Source: Isoetes taiwanensis (lineage: Eukaryota > Streptophyta > Lycopodiopsida > Isoetales > Isoetaceae). Taken from it: 64,000 nt of DNA. The notes under the pieces are model-generated. The model was not told the DNA's origin. It was given only the letters and a program-made list of their open reading frames with translations, and did not search any database. Shown one piece after another: positions 48,501 through 58,446 of the stretch; the first letter of the stretch is position 1; the number at the start of each line of letters is the position of its first letter. The DNA is taken from contig JAJEKV010000072.1 in NCBI GenBank assembly GCA_021234155.1, positions 1,920,436-1,984,435 of the forward strand, in the 5' to 3' direction. A program made the translations under genes and the position numbers.

Positions 48501-48988
48501 ACCTGATTTAGTTTTTTCCCTATCATCTTCATCATCCCTGTCACTTCTACTATTTTCCTCCTGGTCAGGTTGGATTTGCCTATGCTTTCTCTTGGGTCTA
48601 GAAGAACTGGCCTCTGCTTTCTCATAGGGAGTTTTATAATAATCAGAAGCTCTTCCAATTAACATCCTCCCCCTTTATATGCAGATAATAAGCCACTGCC
48701 CAGGTTCCAGGAGTCATTCCACCCCATGTATGTGGCTTCCCTGTAATTCTTTTATAAATTTGCATGAACTCTTTGTATTGTTCATTGCTGCTCAGATTCT
48801 TCAACCTGTACAAGAAAATATATGCCTTAATTTTTCAGTTTGAACAAAACATTTGGGGAAAAATACCTGTAGCCAGATTTATTTGGAACTCTGTCACCCC
48901 AAAGCTTCTTTAGATCTTCATGAGGCACAATCTCTTGTTTGAGGAGAGATTTCATCGTGTAACCAGTGGCATTCAATTCTGACTCCAT
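45586..48988 (-). pseudogene. Coiled-coil, RING-like and FCP1-like gene of element I
   Basis: Likely multi-exon gene starting at the ATG at 48988 (MESELNATGY). Exon 1 (48867-48988) encodes DLKKLWGDRVPNKSGYR. Exon 2 (48416-48805) has ITGKPHTWGGMTPGTWA and a basic Ser-rich part joined by a frameshift near 48665. Exon 3 (about 46960-47505) is a coiled coil (LNKELAETEIELKACEDLL) ending in CPFCGRCLKWEGK and CSHQYHIPC, a RING-like zinc site, with a frameshift near 47345. A small exon follows with CCSPSCAHIM, probably the rest of the ring. The last exon holds an FCP1/SCP-like domain, VLDFNGVLGKFYD with Asn at the second Asp, and LLIDDSRYKG. Such proteins dephosphorylate Ser on partners such as RNA polymerase II, but the Asn may impair catalysis. 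Confidence 0.6.
47663..48165 (+). repeat. GGTGTG minisatellite in the RING/FCP1 gene intron
   Basis: Third G-rich array, beginning GTGGTGGTAGCAAGGAGTGG and ending in units GGGAGATGGTRGAGTGTAG like those at 9.66-9.75 kb. It lies in the intron between exons 2 and 3. Copy 1 lacks this part of the gene. Confidence 0.85.
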
Positions 48989-49196
48989 TAGGGTTCAATT
49001 GGCAAGAAGCGGCAAAAAAACAGAAGAAGATGTGATTATTTCTTAATTCAAAATGAGGGACAATGACGTGGCATAAAATTCAAAATAACCGACGCTCATT
49101 AATTCGCACTCCCGCAATCTCTGCTTCGGTATGCACCACCCGATTCTACCACAAAGGTGGTGCCAAAATGTGGCGTCAAAATGCGCGTTTTTGATA

Positions 49197-49217
49197 CACC
49201 ACAGCGTGCTTTTACCC
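49197..49217. repeat. Right-side terminal repeat of element I copy 2
   Basis: CACAGCGTGCTTTTACCC, inverse of the end at 23848, followed by the target duplication ATAG. The transcribed gene starts only about 230 bp inside. Confidence 0.88.
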
Positions 49218-49221
49218 ATAG

Positions 49222-49340
49222 AAATTGGCAAACCCAAAAAAACACTGAACATCTCGAACGGATGAAGGTGTTTACCACTCCAGAATAGTGCTGACCCTTT
49301 TCGGGATCCATGGAAACTCCATGTGGAGTGTTATGATAGC
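49222..49340 (-). pseudogene. Gypsy RT fragment, upstream side of the element I insertion
   Basis: Minus-strand blocks GVSMDPEK and DVQCFFGFANFYR match the connection between the RT palm and the RNase H of Ty3/gypsy polymerases. The next codons lie at 23843 and below, beyond copy 2. Confidence 0.85.
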
Positions 49341-49394
49341 CAAGGGACTCACATTATCCTCGTGTTCACGAAAACATAAGACCTTTACTACTCA

Positions 49395-49700
49395 AAAGAA
49401 TAGAATAGAATAGATTTTTTAGCATCCACGGAGACCGATTTCCCCTATGGGACCCAAACAAAAAGAGAACAGCAAGCGTATTACTGACAGGATTAAAAAA
49501 CCCCCGCCCCGAAGGGTTTTTGAGGGAAAAACCTTAGCAGTAATAAGTATGCTGGCACGCTGTACAATTGTATAGGACAGTTCAATACCATCCCGGAGGA
49601 CACAACTGAGTCCATGCATCTATAACTTCCTGGAGGTATGACCCCAACAAATCCACTGAATGAAAAGAGTACACGGGAGACTAAAAGCTCCATGGAAAAA
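49395..49700 (-). pseudogene. Retroposon 3' tail remnant
   Basis: On the minus strand a short decayed frame runs into an AAAACCCTTCGGGG-rich segment and then a (TTCTA)n-like tail at 49395-49415. It resembles the 3' part of a LINE but has no diagnostic domain. Confidence 0.4.
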
Positions 49701-49829
49701 TGTTCATTAGAGCTAAACCACCCAATTGCATAGGCAAAACAAAAAGAGAGGGCACAAATATACAGATAGTACAGCTACTCACGAGTTAGTGTGGATCTGA
49801 AGATATCGCTTCCAGATGATACTTTAAAC

Positions 49830-50229
49830 TTTAGCGACAAGTGAGCTACATTTATATGCCTTGAAAATGCGATAACGAACATCGATAAGGACTTTAACAT
49901 TTGAGATGGACAGTTCCCTTAAAATGAAGTGATTTCATTTTTTCCAGATTGACCTAAAAATCTAAGTTTATGCCAAATGAAATGCTCTTTTTGCTAGTCT
50001 AATCCAAGAACTTGGATAAATTGCCATAAGACCTGTTGACTATCCACATCACAATTGAAGATGCCTAGAAGCCAATGCTAAGCAGGCCTGGCATGCAGAC
50101 ACAAAAAAGAATGTTCGACGGCCTCATCCCGTTGCATGTAGAGAGGGCAGGTCATATCAACCTTTGGGTGAAATATGTGGATCAAAGTGTTAACGCGAAT
50201 ACATCTATGACTGATTTGCCACCATAAGA
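49830..50229 (-). pseudogene. zf-RVT segment of a LINE, interrupted by element II
   Basis: Minus-strand translation shows LSILWWQISHRCIRVNTL, CPLYMQRDEAVEHSFLCLH: the Trp-rich helix and Cys/His cluster of the zf-RVT domain found after plant LINE reverse transcriptases. The second Cys is Tyr. The frame continues across element II to 58863-58960. Confidence 0.75.
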
Positions 50230-50233
50230 TAGA

Positions 50234-50263
50234 AACAAGGTTTAAAATGAAACACACTTATTT
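50234..50263. repeat. Left terminal inverted repeat of element II
   Basis: Begins AACAAGGTTTAAAATGAAAC and continues into CACTTATTT. One more AAGTGCGTTT lies just inside in the opposite sense. TAGA precedes it. Confidence 0.85.
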
Positions 50264-50699
50264 AAGAAGTGCGTTTGAAAGATTCCTTTATAAAAATTGG
50301 AAACTTGAAAAAAATGGACGAAATAGGGAGCAAAATAGATTGTTGAGCAAATAGCATTCGAAATACCCCCAAAAAAGCAACATTTTTGAAGCTTTTTCAT
50401 TTTTAAAAAAGGGCAAAAAAAAAAAGCTTGTTTTGAGGAGAGAGACATTAAATTTAAAAACTCATTAAGTATTTGTTGTTGAAAATAGAAGGAAATATAG
50501 TTTGTCTTTTTGCAAGCTTAATATAAGTACTAAGAAAATCAAACATAGAAAAGAGAAAGAGTGTGAAATCATAAATCAAGAAAGAATTGTTCTAATTAAG
50601 CATTGTTAAAGAGACAAAGTTTTCAGTTGAAAAATCTTCATCAAAATATATTGAAATTCTTAGCACATAGATTACAATGAAAGTTAATTTAAAATACTG

Positions 50700-50720
50700 T
50701 TTGTATAAATTTATACGACA
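50700..50720. repeat. Palindrome overlapping the methyltransferase stop codon
   Basis: GTATAAATTTATAC overlaps the last codons. On the minus strand GTC GTA TAA ends the frame inside the palindrome. It belongs to the 18-bp family of element II. Confidence 0.8.
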
Positions 50721-51453
50721 GGTGGCTCTTCCCAGTCCACAAAACTCTCGTACCCCTTAGGATCAGTCTCTTGCGAGGTTTTAACAGCAGAGACGCCCCC
50801 TTCTAATTCCAATGGTACAGGTTCAGGCTGTTTCTCGGGCTCAGGCACCACAGGCTCCAGATCGACAAACTCCACCTCCTCATCTTTTCTTCCCGTAAGT
50901 GGAGGCTGGATTTCTGTATATGTGCCTTTCACATCGCCAGCACCGTTTTTTGCTCCCAGTTCCTCGTTTTCATCAGGAAAGGATTCACAAGAGCTTATCC
51001 TGGTCCTGATGAAACTTATTTTGTCCTGGTCTATGTCGATGGAGACAACATTGCGCCTTTGCTTAAGGGGCGAAACCGCTGGTGCCCGAGCCTGAAAATG
51101 CATCTAGAATCCAGCCTCCGGGCGAAAACCACCCAATTAAATTATTAATTAGCCGCCGTGGCCCGATAATGAGATACCACGGCTCCTTGTCGTTGTGGGT
51201 CTCTCAATTTTTGTAGAACAAATTTAAACCGAAAGGCGCTTGTGGTGGAGTCTTTTCATTCTCGCATATTGAAGTGAACCATGGTTTTTTTTTACGTCCC
51301 GCTAAAAAACCAATATGGAAATGTTCAAAGCAAATTACTAAAAAGCGGACCACCACCATGTCCTTTGACATTTGTTTTTAGCCCCGCCAAACAAAAAAGC
51401 AATTAAACATTGGTGGAAAGAAAACGAACAAAATAAGTTAGTTAAGTGTGTGG

Positions 51454-51529
51454 CGGTATAAATTTATACCACCATTGCCTTGCGGTATAAATTTATACCA
51501 CGAGGCGACTGTAGTATAAATTTATACCG
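51454..51529. repeat. Three palindromes in the methyltransferase intron
   Basis: Three units of GGTATAAATTTATACC, spaced about 29 bp, lie between the DIPY exon and the FSGSG exon. Confidence 0.85.
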
Positions 51530-52622
51530 TGGTGTTAAAGTAACTAGAAAAGCAAGAAATTCAAAGCTTACCATACGCAGTTTTCAAAGCCCGTTCTGCA
51601 TGCATGACCCCAATGGCTTTTAGCACCGACATCGCCCGCAGGGTCGGAATGAAAAATGATGACCCTCCAGTTTTCAGATGTCGTGACTTCTTTTAGGCCA
51701 TCCAAGAAAGAACGGACTTGCACGTGAGTAAAATCCTCCTCGTCAAAAGTGCTACCCTTGATTTTGAAGCCATAAGGAATATCTGCAATGCATAACGTAA
51801 AGTTTTGTTTGTCTAAAAGCGCCCCTCACCTCGTCGCGCCACCCCGAACAACCCCTCAGACCGACGTCCCGACCAAATGTAGTAAATTTTTCGTAAGTAG
51901 TGTCAAAACTTCTAGTGTCGACTTGCTTTCCTTGCTCAATTGCTTTCGGGCCTTTGCCTCTCCTCCTTGGCCCTCTACGAACCAGTTTAGAAATCTCGTT
52001 GGTAGGCCTTTCTTCTTATTCTCAAAGAAAATCGTGAGACAAAGGCACGAAAACAAAAAGTATTTTCTGCGCGACAACTTACCCGACCCACCGAAAGTTA
52101 ACAAATAGGCTCTCCGATAATAGAATCAGTAGTAGAGGTTGGATATAAAGACTTGCACTCCTCCCAGTCCTCCAGGTTTAGTTGCTTCATTAATTCTGCC
52201 TGGCAGGTGACAATGTCTTTCTTACTGCAGAGGGAAAAATGTGGTCAGACAAAATTAGGAAAAAAAGAACACGACATAAGAAATGTGGCTTACGTCTTAG
52301 CTTCTTTGGCCATTTCGTCGAGAGTGAATTCTTTGGCCACAACTTTTTCTAGAAGTCTTACAAAAATTTCTTTGCTTTTCAAGCCCTGTAGCTGCGTCCA
52401 GGGTATGATGCTCATGTTTTTTTGTTTTGCCTCACCATTTTTTTTTGGTTTTTTTCCGGCAGAGGTAGATTGTTCTTTCAGCTCACCATCTTCGAACATA
52501 CAAAATATTCTTTCTTGAAGATCCCACACCTGTCAACGATCGAACACAAGTATTTTAGTGTTGAATGGCGAACGAGCGTTTGTTGTGAAGTCTACTATAT
52601 AATTGCACACGGAAGACCAGCC

Positions 52623-52862
52623 ACGGTATAAATTTATACCGTGACCAGCCACGGTATGAGACGGTATAAATTTATACCGTGGCTGGTCACGGTATAAATT
52701 TATACCGCGTACGTCACGCTTGATAAATTTATAAGCGTGACCGTGCACGCGTATGAATTTATACCGGTCGGCATCACGGCTTAAATTTAAATTCATTCCG
52801 TAAATTCATGGTCACGCTATAAATTCATACCGTGACCAGGCACGGTATAAATTTATACCGTG
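52623..52862. repeat. Palindrome cluster in the ParB-gene third intron
   Basis: Four perfect copies of CGGTATAAATTTATACCG and about three decayed ones lie in the intron 52530-52930. Spacers such as CACGGT...ACCGTGGCTGGTC are also inverted, so adjacent units form longer palindromes. Confidence 0.88.
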
Positions 52863-53911
52863 GCTGGTCTTCCTTGGTACGCATTTACAAAGTTCATACT
52901 ACAGAGAACTAAATTAAAGCTTTTACTTACTTGACCGTCTCTGAAAGCAAGTCGAAGTAATTGTCGATCTTCACGCCCATTATGGGCTTCTTATCCAATC
53001 ATAGCTGAGGCAAAGACTTTTAGGACACATGCTTCTCGAAGTTCTTGAAGCTTGTTCTTTTGTTTTTTGAAGTCCTCTCCATGCACTTGCTTGAACTCTA
53101 CGTATTCCCGGTGCATGAAGCGGATCTTGTCTATAAGACTCATTTTTAGTCTGAAGTCATTGTCGAGATTATGACTCACGGCAATGACCTTTGCTTCCTC
53201 GTCTGTGACTCCAACGTAGATATGTGCTTCTACGCTCTTCCAAACTTCGTTACGTGATTCTTCTTTTGAAAGTTCCTTCCTTGCTTTGTAACTATGTGTG
53301 CCTCCAAGTACAAAATATGTGTAATCCTCGAAGTTAGCCTTTTTATAATCTTTTAGTTGGTTGCACTGACTCCTGTCAACCATTACAACTAGTGGCAACA
53401 CATGGGCGTGAGGATTCCTTCTCATTCTTTGCTTGAGTATAGCCACATGAGCCGCGTACAGCTTTCGTACCTGAAGAACTCTGACCCCATCTTCATTTTT
53501 AGGCGGCCTCTTAATAGTGCTCAATGTCAAGGAAATTGTTTGCTTAAGCAGTTTAGTGTCATTAACCCGTTTTAGAATAGCACTTGACTTATCTACGGGC
53601 TTCACAACAATATCTGCTCCAGGAGCCTTCTGAAGAGCTTCTGCTGACTCCTCTATAGTCAATGACTTTGTGGCTCTAGACTTTTTTTTGGTGGGAGGCT
53701 GTGTGTCTACTACCAGTGAGTGCTTCCTACCCTTTCCCTTTGGTATTACTATTTCCTCCTCTTCCTCTTCTTCTACTTCCTCATCTTTTTCTTCCTCTTC
53801 GACAGTAATGGGGTACCACAGACCTTTGACCAACGCCTTTTCATCGCAAAGCACCACTGACATCAAAATGTCCACTATATCCTGTAATGCAGGGTTAAGT
53901 TAGGAGGATGA

Positions 53912-53930
53912 CGGTATAAATTTATACGGA
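53912..53930. repeat. Single palindrome in the second intron
   Basis: One unit, CGGTATAAATTTATACGG, inside the short intron 53882-53951 of the ParB-methyltransferase gene, close to its donor. Confidence 0.85.
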
Positions 53931-54543
53931 AAGCTACTAAGAATAACTTACATAGCCGCCCTTGTAATTTTCAGATATGTACTCATGCACGTCTTTGGGC
54001 TTGCACATGCTTAATCTAAGCATTTTACTATTAAGAACATAGAAGACTTCCCCATTGTCATGCATGCACTTCATTAAAAGTTCATCTTCGTTTTCTGTAG
54101 CCAAAAGGTTTATAATTTCGCCGGCAGGATAATAATCATCGGCCTTGTACTTGCCCTTCCCTGACTGATGGCACAAGTACAGGTACGCCTCAGTTGGTTT
54201 GCTCTCTCTTGCGCCCCTGTGGACGTACCACGTCTGGTCTTTTAGTTCGTACGTCTGTGGCACAGGAGGTGTAGCCTTTGAAGATTGGGCTTTGTGTACA
54301 AATTTTATCCTCGGGCCGGAACTGTGCGTTAAAAAACCCATTTTTTCGTAAAAAACAGAACATTTTTCGACTTTTTGACACACAAAAACAGTAAAAACAG
54401 AGGCTAAAAGGGCATAAAATCCACATTAAATTAACACTTCTTTTGTCTTATTTAAGTTTAAAACACAACAATATTACTAAAATATTAAGGTTCGGGTCCA
54501 TTCTTTAAGCACTAGACACCAAGATTCCAAAACAATTTTGAAA

Positions 54544-54873
54544 CGGTATAAATTTATACGCCCCGAGCAAGAGCGGTATAAATTTATACCGAGATGGCTC
54601 TGGATCGGTATAAATTTATATGCCCCGTGCTCGAGCGGTAGAAATTTATACCGTTCCAGAACACATTCGGTATAAATTTATACCGCAAGTGTTCTTGAAC
54701 GGTATAAATTTATACCGCTCGTGCTCAAGCGGTATAAATTTATACCGCTAAAGAACACTTGCGGTATAAATTTATACCGAATGTGTTCTGGAACGGTATA
54801 AATTTATACCGCTCGAGCACGGGGCGTATAAATTTATACCGATCCAGAGCCATCTCGGTATAAATTTATACCG
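54544..54873. repeat. Phased palindrome array with overall dyad symmetry
   Basis: Eleven units of CGGTATAAATTTATACCG (three with one or two changes) start at 54544, 54574, 54606, 54636, 54668, 54700, 54730, 54762, 54794, 54824 and 54856. That is 30-32 bp apart, close to three helical turns. The spacers are mirrored: AGATGGCTCTGGATC with GATCCAGAGCCATCT, CCCCGTGCTCGAG with CTCGAGCACGGGG, TTCCAGAACACATT with AATGTGTTCTGGAA. The last ten units therefore form one palindrome of about 300 bp centred at 54723/54724. The array lies in the first intron of the ParB-methyltransferase gene. Confidence 0.95.
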
Positions 54874-54996
54874 TGGGGGCTTACACTCTAACAGATTAAG
54901 ACAAAAGAGAAACTAAAACAGTACGGAAAGTAGACTTACGTGGCCATGACCGTATGGACTAGCGTATAGACGTTCCGGAGAGCAAATAAGAAGGGG

Positions 54997-55004
54997 TATA
55001 TATA
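54997..55004 (-). promoter_or_regulatory. TATA box of the ParB-methyltransferase gene
   Basis: TATATATA lies about 50 bp before the ATG at 54947, a normal plant distance. It is outside the palindromes, although their TATAAATT cores could also act as TATA elements. Confidence 0.55.
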
Positions 55005-55140
55005 TGGACCACAGCCTTCGACTCGAAAAGGCGATATGGAAAATAGGTGGCGGGCGCCGCTTAAGTACCCCCGCTAAAGTCTTAGTTTAGATAAGCGTTT
55101 CTCCATAAAGTTTCCAATACAAGTGTTCAGGAGTTTTTCG

Positions 55141-55313
55141 GTATAAATTTATACCGTTACTGTTCTATGTTGCCCTCCTCTGTATAAATTTATACCATCT
55201 TCGTATAAATTTATACTGTCTGCCGCCAAGAGTTTCCCTTTCCTGTATAAATTTATACCATCTCTGTATAAATTTATACCGTCTGTTCTTATGTCGTATA
55301 AATTTATACAGTG
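55141..55313. repeat. Palindrome cluster before the transposase start
   Basis: Six units with the TATAAATTTATA core start near 55139, 55182, 55202, 55234, 55264 and 55293, just upstream of the ATG at 55333. Most have changed outer bases (CTGTATAAATTTATACC). They may be promoter or operator sites of the plus-strand gene. Confidence 0.85.
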
Positions 55314-55332
55314 TGACGCTAACTTTCTGAGT

Positions 55333-58300
55333 ATGGCTCGAGAGAAAAGAACTGCAGAGCCTCCAACTCCTGTTCGCAGGCTCCCTCCTGCAATGACTTT
55401 CACACCTCCTCAACAGACACCAGGAAGTAGTCACGAATATTCTAGCTCCGACATTCCAACACCCAGCTCTGTTGAGCTTACTCCAGCACGACCACCTCGG
55501 CTTCCACCACCAGTTCAATTTACTCCACCACACCCTGCTCCTGAATGTCGTTTGCCCCCACCAATGCGTTTTACTCCACCACAGGCTAGAGAGCTCAGAC
55601 TACCTACTCCAGTTCATTTTAGTACGTCGCCCATAGTCCACCCAGGGCTCCCTCCCACGGAGGCAAATCACACCAACTCCATCCATTTCGCTAAAATGGT
55701 ACTACAACAAGTGGGAGCAGGGCCAATGACACGCAACTCCCTCAGTGTTCTACGATACCGGGAGCTGGTCAACTACGCCACCAGCCTCGACATTTTTTTT
55801 TCCCAGAGAGGGAAAGCACCTCCCCCCAGGACTTGCCCACATCAAACCTCTCAGCATCTACAAGTACACCTCATGTTGATCTCTCAGACGAAGAAACACC
55901 TCATGTTGATGTCTCAGACGAGGACCTACCAAAGCCACAAGACTCCATGTTCAATTCAAAGCCCCGCAAGTAAGAATCTTAAGCTTAACTTACACAAGAA
56001 AGCATGTACAACCGTTAGAAGAAAGAAACTCATGGATCTAAGCTCACTTATGGGCAACACATACAAAGCATCGTTGTTCTCAACGTTGTTTGCTTAAGAT
56101 TGGACTAAAGGAGTTGAGGTTGATTCGTGATACTTACAGCTTCAATGACTCGCTAGACCAAAGGGGCTACTTAGCCTTCAATATTAGGCCGATTGTGGTG
56201 AGAAGTTTACTTACACAACTGGTGGCCACTGCCCAGTCGTCAAACGGCCTTCAAATTGATTCATGCTTTAGGCGTGACGACTTGACCGCCTGAAGAAAAG
56301 GCTTGACAAGAATCCGGGCATTAATGACTACGCCATTCGGAGGTATATCCGTAATTCATGCCCTTCATTGTGTTTCTTGGATGGAAGGTTTCTTTAAGAA
56401 GTCTTGCGAGAAACCCTAACAGCCCCATGTACCACTTGAGTGACAACTTCACGAAACGTGAAGTCTACGATAATTACAAGGACATGTGTGTGTCGGTGGA
56501 GAACGCCATGTTCGCTACTCTTACTTCACGTGCTCGGAAAAAGAGTTTTCTCGTGTCCATTCCTAGAAAGCACCGGATGTCTGTTTGTGCTACATGCTCA
56601 ATTAAAAGCTTCGAGAGACAAAATGCAAGGACACTTCACACTAAAAGTAAGCTTCCGGGATGTGTTCTTGCCTAGTTCTACTCAAAAGTAGGTTCTTTCC
56701 TAAACATATTTTCATTTCGTGATGCATTGAAGGAGAAACCAACAAGCATAGAGAACAACAATCTTTGGAAGGAGAAAATTGACAAAACATAGGAAGAAAG
56801 CAATTGAACAACCACTCAACTACATATCAGTTGTTATTGATGGAATGGACCAGAAGAAGACCACCCTACCACATTTTGTCAATGTGCCTAAGGATGCTGC
56901 TGAAGAAGATTTCATACATCTACATGTTGTTGGTACTATGGTATTTAATGGAAAACTATCTTGCAAGGCATTTTTGAATTATCCAAATATTCATGCTGAT
57001 CCAAATCTCACTATCACAATATTGAATAAGCTTCTTTCCAATCTAGAACATATACCACCGGTTCTGTATCTTCAGCTAGACAACACGACAAGGGAAAATA
57101 AGAATCGACGTTGTTTGCTTATCGCTATGCTATGTAGTAGAGAAACAAATCTTCAAGAAGGTGAAGATTGGTTTCTTGCTTGTTGGTCATACACACGATC
57201 AAATTGATCGATGTTCAAGAGGTTCTCTAAACGCCTTGCTCGAAAAAGCTCTCCTACCAAAGAATGATTGAGGTTATCCAAGATTCCTACAATCCTCGTC
57301 CAGACATCGAGTTATTGGAAGAAACTTATGATTTCAAAGAATGGATTTTTCGGAGAGATCAACTGGGTCACTGTGCTATTGAGCCCTTGAGAAACATTAC
57401 ATTTCAAAGATCGATCAAAATTTCACTTGTAGATGGCAAGGCCATCTTACAAGGAAAGAAATATGCCACATCCTTGCAGTGGCAGCCAGCAGCAGGTATT
57501 CAATTCATTCGCACCATCCCCAATACTAGTTCCATGCTCTCTGCAGAGCAAATGCCTCTAAAAAGCTTGAAAGAAATCACAAAGAGTAAAAAGGAGGGAA
57601 GAGCATTTGACTCAAACAAATCATTGGATTATATTGAGACAAGTATTCGGGCCGTGTTTCAACCACTTTGGGGAGGCGATGCTTTATGGTGGCTTCAGTT
57701 TTTTTTCTCGACAACGTGACATGTTGCAAGCTTCATTACAAGGTCGAAGAACAGCTACATTCAACCGCCATCTAGGCAAACTCTCCCTGTGCAAGTTGAG
57801 AATCAAGAGGAACAAGTAGAGATATTGGCTAGCTCAAATGAAGATGACAGAGTCATGTACACTGGCCCCAGACGCACGGCACAACAAGTTGCTCGAGTAT
57901 CTGGTTCAGTCTCAAAGATTCTGGAAAGGAATGCTCATAGCTGTCCCAGCTGATAATGATGAATCTGGGAAGCCATTCTGGCTAGCTAAAGTACTGGAGG
58001 TAACAAGAGAGGATGGAATTCCCACTCAACTAAAAGTGCACTGGATGAGAACGAATGCTGCCAATGCTTTCAGTGGGAGTTATACTTTGGAGATGGTAAA
58101 AACAGGAGTGGGAAAGAGAGCAAAGTCCAAAGCAAGCAATCGCCATAGATCTAGTGAAGTAAAGGTTCTTGCATATGACTTTGTTCTGACTGCTGCTAAT
58201 AAGTTACGTATGGTCACTCAAACTTTAATAAGGTCGGCATGTGGATTAGACAAACAACCTAGAAAGATGGCAAAAAAAGATGATGATGAAGACTCACTTG

Positions 58301-58446
58301 TAGACAAGGAGGAAGAAGATCGCTCGAGTACATCCAAAGTCTTTGAGAGTGAAGCCGAGGATGAAGGCTCAAGTGATCGTGGATTAAATGAGTCGGAGGA
58401 TGAGATGCATCCCGATCTTGCTGCAAAACGTAAGTTTGTCCGATGA
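55333..58446 (+). pseudogene. DDE-like transposase of element II
   Basis: The start at the ATG at 55333 (MAREKRTAEPP) follows the palindrome cluster. The N-terminal part has Pro-rich repeats (RLPPPVQFTPP) and, after a shift in a T run near 55797, acidic PHVDLSDEE repeats. The catalytic part shows VVIDGMDQKKTTLPHF (first Asp), LYLQLDNTTRENKN (second Asp) and, after a frameshift near 57155, KIGFLLVGHTHDQIDR. This is the signature of a widespread transposase-like family I recall as DUF7869. The C-terminal part has AVPADNDESGKPFWLAKVLE and VHWM, a reader-like fold, then an acidic tail ending KFVR. At least two frameshifts make it inactive here. Confidence 0.75.

Larger units (their letters stand above)
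23848..49217. mobile_element. Element I, copy 2 (complete DNA transposon, nested insertions)
   Basis: Both ends read GGGTAAAAGCACGCTGTG inward and are flanked by ATAG (23844-23847 and 49218-49221). Removing 23848-49217 plus one ATAG rejoins a gypsy RT frame (GFANFYR to CFIWDYF). The total is 25.4 kb, of which about 15.8 kb are later insertions, leaving about 9.6 kb of element. Contents are the transposase 5' exons (plus), an antisense helical ORF, minisatellite, the transposase 3' exon (plus), Ulp1-like protease (minus) and the RING/FCP1-like gene (minus). A 4-bp duplication with a DDE enzyme is compatible with groups such as Sola, Ginger or Chapaev; I cannot assign a superfamily. Confidence 0.88.
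50711..54947 (-). pseudogene. ParB-like domain fused to beta-class DNA methyltransferase
   Basis: Splicing model: 54940-54947 (ATG GCC AC), 53952-54321, 52931-53881, 52294-52529, an exon from 52224, a DIPY exon at about 51572-51800, and a last exon to 50711. The first exons join in one frame. Residues 1-126 are an unknown domain. After an acidic/lysine-rich linker, about 263-383 resembles ParB/sulfiredoxin: PLVVMVDRSQ, GGTHSYKA (like GEHRxxA), VTDEEAKVIAVSHNLDNDF. Further on, FTLCIADIPYGF is motif IV of amino-methyltransferases, and WILDAFSGSGTSG is the SAM-binding motif I. IV before I marks the beta class, which makes N6-methyladenine or N4-methylcytosine. Lesions: TAA at 52991-52993, a frameshift near 51800-51820, and one in a C run near 51066. 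The tail is acidic and Pro-rich. Confidence 0.8.

Noticed and set aside
54544-54873. CRISPR-like array of repeats and spacers
   Set aside because: Spacers are mirror images of each other, not unique; the repeat is a perfect palindrome; and the setting is a plant nuclear transposon.
50711-54947. Bacterial or phage contamination as source of the ParB-methyltransferase
   Set aside because: The gene has several GT-AG introns with phase-consistent joins and lies inside a transposon with plant LINE sequence on both sides.
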